From Fomitopsis serialis (taxonomy: Eukaryota > Basidiomycota > Agaricomycetes > Polyporales > Fomitopsidaceae): a stretch of 64,000 nt of DNA. Positions 55,448-64,000 of the stretch are shown here, one piece after another (within the stretch, counting starts at the first letter, position 1; the number at the start of each line of letters is the position of its first letter). The notes below the pieces were generated by a model. The model did no database searches. It saw nothing but the letters and a program-made list of their open reading frames with translations, and was not told the DNA's origin. The stretch is from assembly GCF_022376445.1 (NCBI RefSeq), contig NW_025954979.1:248001-312000 (forward strand). Direction: 5' to 3'. The position numbers and the translations under genes are program-made.

Positions 55448-56916
55448 CTACTGGCCCTCGACGTCGTAGCCCGTGGGGTTCTTCGTCTGCCAGTTCCACA
55501 GGTCGCGGCACATGGTCTCGAGGGTCTGCGGCGCCGTGAACCCGAGCTCCTTCTCAGCGAGGGCCGGGTCCGCCGTAAGGTCCGGCACATCGCCCTTCCT
55601 GCACAATAACAGCCGAGTGAGCAATCCGGCTTGAGCCCAGGCTAGGACACGTACCTGCGGCCAACGATATCGTACTCGTAGGCGTGCCCAGTCGCCTTGT
55701 GCATGGCCTCTACGATCTGCAGCACGCTCATGCCTTGCCCTTGCCAAGGTTGTACGCCTTGTAGCGCGCCTCCGACGGGCAGTTGTCGAACACCGTCGAG
55801 CCTGGTGCGAGAGCATCGAGCGCGAGCAAGTGGCCCTTGGCGAGGTCGAGGACGTGCAGGTAGTCGCGCACGCAGGTGCCGTCGGGTGTGGGGTAGTCGT
55901 TGCCGAACACCTGGAGCTTGTCCTTGACGCGGCCGACGGCCATCTGGGCGAGCAGGGGCAGGAGATTGCCCGGGCGACCTCTGGGGTCCTCACCAATCAG
56001 GCCCGATGGGTGTGCACCGGCAGGGCTGAGGCCCGGTCAGTCTGGAAAGCGTGAGCACGTAGGAAGGTGGACTCACTTGAAGTAACGAAGGGAGAGGGCC
56101 TGCCACTTCAAGTCGGAACTGCACAGGTCCTCGATGACGGTCTCGCTCATGACCTTCGTCTTGCCGTACGGACTCTGGGCCTGCAGGCGAGTCGTCTCCG
56201 GGATGGGGATGACTGGAGGGATGCCGTACACGGTCGCGCTGGAGGAGTATACGAAGCGATTGCAGTCGAAGTCTGAGGCGGTCTGGAGCAGGGAGATGGT
56301 TGCACCAACGTTGTTGGCATAGTAGGTCAGGGGATCTGCGTCGACTCGCCGACAGCCTTGTAGGCCTGTCAAGTTGCATCAGCGTGCTGTTGAGGATCCA
56401 AGATGTGCACACGACGTACCGCGATGTGAACGACACCCCAGATCCCGCCCTTGCCGTACTTCTCGAACACCGCGCGCACCTCCTCGGGCTTGGTGAGGTC
56501 CGCAGAGTATGCGTCGATCTCCGCACTGTCCTTGTCCTTCTCAGAGGCATCTGCGGGGAGGTTGCTGCGCGCAAGCTCGGCGACGCGGACGAGGGCTTTA
56601 GGGGTAGAGTTGTGGTGGTTGTCGATCGAGATGACCTTGTAGCGGCGAGTCGCCTGGAGGGTATAGACCACATGCGAGCCTAGAAGAGTGTTGGCGATGC
56701 GATGTTCCCGGCAGCATGGCAAAGGCGTGGTGGGCAAGAGCGGAAATAGCAATCAGCAAGCGAGCGGAGGTAGAGGACATTGATCCGTGTCTGTATGTAC
56801 GTACCGATGTAGCCCGCACCGCCGGTGACCAGGACCCGCTGTCCGAGGCAGGGATTAGCAAGTCAGACCCACCGAGAGAAGGGAGCGAGGCGCACTCGGA
56901 GAGGCTCGTCAGTCAT
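55448..56916 (-). CDS. UDP-glucose 4-epimerase (GAL10 epimerase domain)
   Basis: Interconverts UDP-galactose and UDP-glucose in the Leloir pathway. ATG at 56916 encodes MTDEPLR; a short intron leads to [20 protein letters not shown] with the NAD-binding GxxGxxG. Then [38 protein letters not shown] sequence, [31 protein letters not shown] (catalytic Ser), [11 protein letters not shown] (YxxxK), [60 protein letters not shown] and a C-terminus [17 protein letters not shown], stop 55448-55450. The length is that of a stand-alone epimerase; the mutarotase domain fused in budding yeast Gal10 is absent. Frame breaks at 55735 and 56340 are small. Confidence 0.95.
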
Positions 56917-57416
56917 GATAGGCTGGTTTGTGTGTGGGGAGGATTAGGGTGGATGAGTGTGTGGGTTGGCGGCTCGCTCGCCGTTGAGGCGGCCTTTTAT
57001 CCGATCCATTGCTGGTCGAGCGTATGCACAGCGGCGAGATCGATTCGTAGACCGACGATGACCACATGGCCCGGACCACACTCGGCCCGTTGCCAATCGG
57101 CGGGACGAACATGATTCGCTCTCGGGGGCTCTGGGCAGCGGAAGCACAGCGAAGTAGCATAGCAGTGACGATGCGCGCAACGAAATACAGATCTAGAGGG
57201 CTGACGAATCTACTGCTATGGTCCGACGGTCCGTAATTGCAAACTGACGATGCTTGTACATCCCACACAGCGACCAGACTCACACCAAGAGAACACGGAA
57301 GAGGCGGCCTGGAGGTCACGGGACCTAGAACGTTTTTCCATGGCCCGTAGATCGGACTCGGTCGACCGGGGAGCGCAGACCGCAAATCCCAGGCCTCAGG
57401 GCGCGTCGGACCGATA
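56917..57416. other. Intergenic, GAL10 promoter and THOC1 3' flank
   Basis: 500 bases with no gene I can support. Contains GAL10 upstream sequence. No clear Gal4-type CGG-N11-CCG site was noticed by eye. Confidence 0.45.
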
Positions 57417-59977
57417 TTACAGGGGTATGGACTGTCGGGCACGATCACCGCTCCTCCATCCTCGTATCGCCCTCTTGATCGCGGGCGGCGGGGTCGGCAC
57501 GCTACCATTCGGTTTATCCCCCTTGGCCTCTGGCCCACCCATCAGGCTCGCCTCGCTCTCCTCCAGCTCGGCCATGCCCACGACGGCGTTCACATTCGTT
57601 GATGCCATGCTGAACTTGCGTGTGACATGGTCCCCGGGCGACTCGACCACTTTGACGTAGTCCTCGAACTTGTTCATGACGTCAATGTCGAAGAACGATG
57701 TGTACAAGTCTCGTCCAGAGCGCAGGGCGAGCCATGCCCAGCGTTGTTTGTTCTGTAAGTTAGGAGGTGAGTGGACGGTAAACGACTCTAAGTGTCAATT
57801 TACGAACCTCTTCGTACTGTGAGATGACTGGTCGCGGATCAGTGCAGGTTCAGGCGGTGCGGGCGTCGGGTCGGAACAGGCGCAGGCGCCGCGGCAGGTT
57901 GTACGGGTGTTGAGATACGCGCGGGGAAGAGCTTTGCGCGACGTTATCCGCAGACACGGATGCCGGCATTGTCCCTGGTTTAGCCGGCAGCGATGGATGC
58001 AAGGGAGCAGAGGTGGACGATGATATGCGCGCAGAAACTGGTGTGGGTGTGGCTACCGCAGGAGGGGCGGGTTCCTTTGGTGTTTCCTTCGCAGCAGCGG
58101 CTGCTGCTGCTGCCTTCGCCCGTGCCTGTGCGACCCGCTCCGCTTGCTTCTGCAACTGCTTTCTCCTCATGTCTATCCTCGCGTCTTCCTGTTTGATCTT
58201 CTTCAAGAAGTCGCGCGGCTCTCCGGGCCTGAACAGCGTATGAGCATCATCAAAATACGGAGCCGAGCGCAACGCACAAGAACGGCCGCTCTAAGTCCAT
58301 CAGATCCCGGTAGCCCATCTCCCAAATCTCCGTTAGCGGCGCTGAACCAGCTTGTGTGGCCATGGCTCGGTGTCTACATGCATCTTCTTGCGTACCTCCC
58401 GCGTTGCCTCCTCCAGCCCGACCTTCTTCGTCTGCCCGTCGACCTCAATCTCCTCCGACCACGGCTCCTTGTCGAATGGTGCACACAGCTCGTTCTTCCA
58501 GCGCACCCAGTTCTTCTCGCGCTCGAGGATGACATGAACAGTCTCAGCGAACATGCGTCCGTTGGGAGTTGTCTGCCGGAGCTCTTCTGTCGCTTTGGCG
58601 ACTGTTTCTTGGACCCATTGTGCATCAGTCGTGTCCAAGGTGAAATCGATCTGGAGGGATCGGTTTCGTGTACTTGACCAGGTCGCCTTAGCAGCCTTCG
58701 TGAAGATGAGTAGGTGGTTGAGTAGAATAAGCAGCTGGAAGAGGAATTGTCTCCGGAAGTGGGTGTCTGCGATCTAGAGAACAGTGTCAGTACGCCATGG
58801 GTCCTCAAAAGCTGTGAACGAACCTCTAGCTCTAGCAGGTCTGGGCTGGTCAGGTACTTGGCGAAGAAGTACTCTCCATTCGCACTGTCCTCCACGCCTT
58901 CGGATTCACGCTTGCGCTTCAGCGACGAAGGATGCCCCGCGCTCGTCTTGCTACCCATGAGCGCACGCTCCTTGGCAGTGGCCTCCTTGATGACAGGCAA
59001 GACCCTGTTCACAGCCTCCTTGAACTGGGTGAAGGTGCCCTGTTCTGCAAAGAGCGGAGGGCGAGAGAATGGGAGCTGGAGGGACCAGAATGTGTTGTAC
59101 CACTCTGCGCGATACTGAGTGTGTGCGGGGATGACATTAATGCATGTAAACGCACCTTCTTCTTGTTCGACTCCGGAGAACCTTCTACCTTGGGCTCATC
59201 GACCTGCATCTTCGTTTCGTCCTCTGCCTCCTTCTTCGCCGGACCCGGCTCCTCCGCGCCCTCCTCCTTCTTCGCACCGGGCCCATCCCATGTGGGGCCG
59301 TATTCTCCCCGAAGATTTACACCGCTCCGCTCACCCAGCGGGAAACTTGGCTCATGAACGTCAAAATCCGTCCGCAGAACATAGTCGTGTTGCCGATTTT
59401 GGAGAGTCGTCGGAGTAGGTCGTTAAGTGTACGCAGGAGGACCAGTGCCTTGCCTTTCTGGGGGACCATGCCCTCGGTGAGTCGGTCTGCACGGTGTTCG
59501 ATCCAGCTGAATATGTGTGAACACGAGTCGATTGTTTGTGTCTCGAGGAGATCGAAGAGGACGGTGAAGGGGAAGGTTTTGTCGCATACATCTACGACCG
59601 AAGGCTTTAGCAGCCATTGGTTAAACAACAATCAACGCACCATGTTCGGAGAATACAAGACAGAGATCGAGTCTGTCGCATAGATTGTCGTAATATCGTG
59701 TATTGGGCTCCTTCAACGCCTGACCTTCCGTCATCTGCGACAGAACGCCAATGATCGGCTCTGGGGCTCGCTTCTATGAGACAAAACATGCACGTACGGC
59801 AAGCGCAAAGATCTCTTTCTTCAGCGCGTATTCCCATTGGTTTCTCCGGATCTCAGGAGATGAGCTTGTCTTCGCGCGCGACAAGGCCTCCGTGACAAGA
59901 GGGTCAAGAACCGACTTGTCTGCTGGGTGTGGTAATTTGGCAATTAAGGCCTTCAGGCTGGCCTCTGTCGACTGCAT
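57417..59977 (-). CDS. THOC1 / Hpr1: THO complex subunit 1
   Basis: THO/TREX component that couples transcription to mRNA export and limits R-loops in the nucleus. The proposed ATG at 59977 gives MQSTEASLKALIAKLPHPAD. Further exons read LLFNQWLLKPSVVDVCDKTF, VLFDLLETQTIDSCSHIFSW, IEHRADRLTEGMVPQKGKAL and VLLRTLNDLLRRLSKIGNTT with MFCGRILTFMSQ. Next come NRVLPVIKEATAKERALMGS, EYFFAKYLTSPDLLELE, FRRQFLFQLLILLNHLLIFT, QWVQETVAKATEELRQTTPN and ILEREKNWVRWKNELCAPFD with KEPW. The C-terminal part has PGEPRDFLKKIKQEDARIDM, a Lys/Arg/Ala coil with an eight-Ala run, a Pro/Ser linker, and a last exon NKQRWAWLALRSGRDLYTSF. Stop 57417-57419. Several frame breaks. Confidence 0.9.
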
Positions 59978-60866
59978 CTCAAGCGTTCGCAAGTCAGCAG
60001 GTAGCAGGGTTAGTGCACCAAGAATCTCTCGAGGTAGTGGATCCAGGTGTTCTCAACAAGTACTGGGATGGTGGACAAGGACAGCCAACGGTGGCGGAGC
60101 CGAGGAGGTGAGCGCGTGTGGCGCTCGAGACGCGACGGCGCTTCTGGGGAATGGGCGCTAAACTGTGGCTTCACACGCTCTTTTGCAGTGTGCACCCTGC
60201 AGCTGCTGCTGCATACCAGATCTATCATTTCACTGTCGCCCACCCCTTCGCAGCTTTATAATCCTTGCGTCCAGTGGTATTTATCCCGCGCTTAACTCCT
60301 CATCCTCATGCACCCCGATTCGGAGGCATGGTTTTCGACTCGCCGCGAGTATGAGTCCTAGGAAGAGAACGTCTACAACTGGCTGAAGTAGCCAGCCATT
60401 GACGGAGACTTATTGTTCAACGTCAACACTCAATTGTCTATCTCGAGCACAAGATATGCCTATCAACGTCTGTCCAGTCCTAAGGTTCTCGAGGAATGAA
60501 TATGATTCGAGGGAGCACGAATGCCTTCCCTGACACCAGCAACGTCGGTCCTCCGACCCGCATTCCGGCTGCGGTGCACCTTGAGATCACATAATCGATC
60601 AGGAGAGAAGCAGTAACTACATATGATGACGGTACTCACGGCACTCCAAGCAACAATTACTGCGACGATGCGGGATCTCGAGGACGTCAATCCGCAGTGT
60701 CTTGAGGACCCTCGTCATCTCGACTCTCGGGCTGCACCTCTCCTCCAGTGTTTGTCTGTTCAACTCGCGCTGTACGATTCCCCAGCTGAAGCGTTCTTCA
60801 ATATTATGTGCGGTGCTAAAGGGTATTCAGCGGGTCACTGGAGTTCGATTCAGTCCATAGTACTAC
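59978..60866. other. Intergenic or 3' end of the F-box gene
   Basis: THOC1 promoter and the F-box gene 3' flank. A donor-like GTAAGT overlaps the F-box stop at 60867, so a further exon could extend into this stretch; sequence near 60640-60740 (minus) is weakly protein-like but unassigned. Confidence 0.4.
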
Positions 60867-62227
60867 TTACGCCAGTATACCTCGTCCATTTGAGTGTGGC
60901 ATCTTCTGCCTGACAAGCTTGTCCCACCGATGCCCGTCCAACCGATCAAACTGCTCCTGGAGTGTTGAACCCGTCCCAAAACACTGTTTGCCAGCGACCC
61001 AAGTGCAATCACGACATGGAAAGAAGCCTAGGCAAACATTGAGTGATGTACTGGAGCAGTACTTCTCCTGCAGTATGTCGTCCAGCTGTCCCAAGACACC
61101 ATCTTGCTCCATTGTCACCAGGAAGTCGTCCAGGTGATTGTGCGTGTGATTCATATCAAGAACCACAACGGAGATGATTGAAAGTGTTTTGAAGTGATGC
61201 GTGACAGGATATGTGGGATCCAGGGCCATGCTGCGAAGGGGCGTTTCAGGTAGATATCCAACCTCCATAGATGGTCGTGGCGTGAAAGGTTGTAGTGTTG
61301 CTCTGTAGGCACAAAGCAATCAGCGAAGTGGCGAGGAAGAGAACTAATAAAACTTTCCGACCGTGGCATCAATTGTACCATCAATAATAGGAGAACTGAC
61401 AATTTCGAGCCCAACCTTTTCCGCAGATGTGGAACTCGCATCCAGCAAAGTCTGGCTTCTGCTAACTGCCGAGGATGGATCCGACTGGTCGTCCACCCCA
61501 ATATTGAATTCACGCACTCGAGAAGCCCGGCTGATCTGCGCGAAGAGGTCTTCGACTGCTGGTGCAACCCATCGCACATCCATTTCCTCCATATTTGCAG
61601 AGTTCAGTGGGAGAGAGGCTGGGGAGACTTGCTGTTCTTGCAAACAACTGACACTGTTGCACCACAACTTCCTAAGCCACGGGAGTGCTGAGACGAGGCG
61701 GGATAGCTGGGCAGCGCTCGACAAGATGACATTGCGGACGACCAGAGTGTTGATGGAGCTAAACGTAGCTAGGTAGCCGATGTCCTCCATTCGGACCGAG
61801 CCGGTGGGCCATTCAGCGTCTTCAATGGTGATCCTCCACAACATCGGAAGTTTGCCCGCGAGCATGGTGGCAAACGTCCCCAGGTGCCGGATAGGGTGAC
61901 ATTCCCCGGGAAAGGCACCCGATATAACGATCTGTCGAATGACCTCACGGAGGCGCGGTTTCGCGCGGAGTGTCTTCGAGAGCGACAGAACATCCTTCCG
62001 GTCTCGTAGATGGATGATTTGACGCAGATGGTACCATGTCAGGTAGTACCAGTCTTGGCATACGAGCGCGCAGGATGTGAGAGTGGACAGATGTGGCTCG
62101 CCCTTTCTGACGGTATAGCCCATATCCCATCCCGCAGCTATGTAGTCGATGATCTGTTCACAGACCTCCACAGGAAGCCGCGAATTCGAAGGGCCCCCGG
62201 ACGCTGCGGTTGAACTGTGCTCTTCAT
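60867..62227 (-). CDS. F-box protein of the Agaricomycete expanded type
   Basis: ATG at 62227 (MKSTVQPQRPGALRIRG), then the F-box: LPVEVCEQIIDYIAAGWDMG, LSTLTSCALVCQDWYYLTWY and HLRQIIHLRDRKDVLSLSKT, the usual start of these polypore-type F-box proteins. The middle has Leu-rich strands (RITIEDAEWP, FSSINTLVVRNVILSS, LVSALPWLRKLWCNSVSCLQ). An intron near 61295-61347 leads to TTLQPFTPRPSMEVGYLPET, THHFKTLSIISVVVLDMNHT, LDDILQEKYCSSTSLNVCLG and FDRLDGHRWDKLVRQKM. The stop is at 60867-60869. One base is missing near 62180 where the first exon meets LPVEVCEQ. The role is an SCF adaptor; the target is unknown. Confidence 0.75.
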
Positions 62228-64000
62228 GTGTGAACCACGTTACTCAGTTCCGACAGTGACACTTACGTCGACTCGTCTCTGTCCATTCCGTCTAGAATAT
62301 GCGCTACAGCGACGTGGCTGAGCTGTCGCCAAAGTCGCAGACTTCCGACAGGGAAGTCACGCTCCTAGTGGTATCCGAATCGTTTCAGACCGCGGCTCGT
62401 GAGGAACAAAAAATGCGATGATAAGCTACCTATTGCTTGGGGTTCAGACTGACTACCGGACGGGTCAAGGGGTGCGTCGTCCGGGTCGTTGGTTCGCGAG
62501 GTACTGGCAACCGTTCGTAGTCGCGACGCTAGAAGGAAAGCACGACATCAGTAAGGATATCCGTTGGCGAAAGCGAGGTCGTACCTAGCAAGGACTTTCA
62601 ATGACTCTTGGTGTGCGCTGCAAAGACTCGAAGCAGGACAAGGGGAGAGCACAGGGACAGCGAAGGCAATGATAGGTGGTGTATATATGCATCGATCCAA
62701 CGTAGCGCTAGCTCGCCGGGTAGAAGCGTCAAACACAGATACACGATATCGCAAGCGGTCCTTTGCTTTCAGTGGATAGCCCGCTATGATCGGAATACTG
62801 TACAAGGCGGTACTCGCATTATTCACCTGCAGTCCGCGTGCACGGAAATCGCATAGAGAGGACCGCTGTCCCGGGATGCAGTGCGCCTGATTCTGGCTAG
62901 CTCGCGCGAGGCAGGCATGTGCATGTGAACCCAATGTGGACCTTGATGAACTTGTTACATATATGAACCCTTACCGATGATCAAGCTCACGGTCGACCAC
63001 ACTGACGCGGGATCGTGCGCTGAGTTCTGAAACAGAGGAAGGGAACACGCGGGCCAGGACCGCATTCAATACAGTACCAGCACCAACAATGGATATGGTG
63101 CATCACATTTCTACATAGCTGCGTCGCCTCCGAGTCATTGAGACACCTACACAACACCGATGAGCTACACCTCGCACTGTGCGGTCACGAGTTCAACACG
63201 ACACTCCCTGCATGACGAGGAACATGTGGACGCACATATCTGGCCGACACCCATCCTCGTCATGCCCTATTTTATCTCCTCGAGCGCCGACATTGCGTAG
63301 AACCTCACTTGACATCGCCATCGTCGTGTCTTCGCCATGATCGCTCCACATGCTCTGCGGAGGGCCAACAGCTGCGAATGAGAGAGGCAGGCTCGGACAC
63401 GGAACCCTGTCGTCCTTGTTGTCTGAAGCCGTCTCCGCGCGCGCGAGGCTACACATATGACCAGGTCGAGCGTGATGCGTACATTACTTGGGGATCCCGA
63501 CTGCGGGAAGCAGTGTGAAGGTTGGTGTTGGATGGGCGTACGTTCCAGGAGTGGACGAGATGTAGCGAATGCGAACGACGGGCACGTAGCGTAGCATTTA
63601 CATCCAGCGAAGACGACCTGAGCGAAACCGATATATAAATCGAGCGGCAGAACGACATATCGGTAATGCACTCACCCGGTACATCAACTCAGGCCTCAAA
63701 AATCAGGTAGACGAGGCAGACGAAGGACTGTATCTGTCATGTACATGTTGATATGTCATAGCGTCCGCCAGGCATGCGCGGACGTGACATACCTTGATCT
63801 AGCGGGTTACGCGTTGAAAACAAGCGCAGCGGCACTAAGTCTCCGGTCATCATCCCGACGAACGCGTGAAGGTGTTGCGCGGACAGGTCGGGAGTACGGC
63901 ATGAGCAGCGGGCGTAAGCTGAATTGCAGCGTTTGCGCAACGTCGTGGCTTTCCTGCAATAAAACACAGCTGATTCACGCGAATAGCGAGACAGGAGTGC
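62228..64000. other. Right-end region without a supported gene
   Basis: About 1.8 kb. Minus-strand open frames (62548-62934, 63267-63671, 63737-63967) start from non-ATG codons or lack any family motif. Part may be the promoter of the F-box gene. No RNA gene or repeat seen. Confidence 0.45.

Noticed and set aside
62548..62934. 128-residue minus-strand open frame at the right end
   Set aside because: Begins at a TTG codon and contains no recognisable domain; may be chance in a GC-rich region.
1..64000. Biosynthetic cluster, mobile element, CRISPR-like array or viral insertion
   Set aside because: No polyketide synthase, NRPS, terpene cyclase, transposase, reverse transcriptase, long terminal repeat, regular spaced repeats or viral gene was seen on either strand.

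Overview
This window is nuclear DNA from a filamentous fungus, almost certainly a basidiomycete of the Agaricomycetes (mushroom or polypore type). The evidence is many GT-AG introns of about 50 to 60 bases with CTRAC-like branch points, GC-rich codon use, Ser/Pro-rich basidiomycete proteins, an F-box protein of the kind expanded in wood-decay fungi, and a full set of eukaryotic housekeeping genes. No mobile element, CRISPR array, virus or biosynthetic cluster was seen. Most genes carry single-base losses, often in homopolymer runs, that break the frame inside invariant motifs (casein kinase DFG, chitin synthase EDR, CCT7 N-terminus, even the T-stem of a tRNA). These look like assembly errors rather than dead genes, so coordinates below are gene extents and the frames inside them are broken.

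Layout. 1-315: end of isocitrate lyase (+). 829-4528: large Ser/Pro-rich basidiomycete protein of unknown function (-). 6374-7630: casein kinase 1 (-), divergent from 9285-12837 chitin synthase (+). 13321-18749: NTE1 lysophospholipase (+). 19183-20261: C1D/Lrp1 exosome cofactor (+). 20524-23569: F-box/LRR protein (-). 24324-24640: small YABBY/HMG-like protein (-). 25405-28027: VPS33 (-), sharing a 129-base promoter with 28157-28694 SF3B5 (+). 29558-31521: SAM methyltransferase (+). 32141-33624: WSS1/SPRTN-type DNA-protein crosslink protease (+). 33677-35098: EEF2KMT/FAM86 methyltransferase (-), sharing a short promoter with 35233-36706 Bot1/mS35 (+). 37097-39053: CCT7 (+). 39401-41733: MFS permease (+). 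42213-46725: RAD5 (+). 47045-47136: tRNA-Leu(CAG) with intron (-). 47430-48092, 49500-51050 and 51109-51466: unrecognised genes. 52353-54071: single-pass Ser/Thr-rich membrane protein (-). 55448-56916: GAL10 epimerase (-). 57417-59977: THOC1/Hpr1 (-). 60867-62227: F-box protein (-). The last 1.8 kb shows no gene I can support.

The genes are independent housekeeping functions: cell wall (chitin synthase), membrane lipid turnover (NTE1), RNA processing and export (C1D, SF3B5, THOC1), trafficking (VPS33), translation (EEF2KMT, mS35), folding (CCT7) and replication-coupled repair (RAD5, WSS1).

The most striking observation is the density of microexons. RAD5 needs consecutive exons of 5 and 3 bases to encode its Walker A motif and a 12-base exon before its DEAH box. 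WSS1 has a 6-base exon, the MFS permease 7, NTE1 14 and chitin synthase 15. SF3B5 is built from six small exons, the first contributing only the ATG. A second theme is ACGCGT (MluI cell-cycle box) in the promoters of WSS1 (three copies), RAD5, CCT7 and VPS33/SF3B5.
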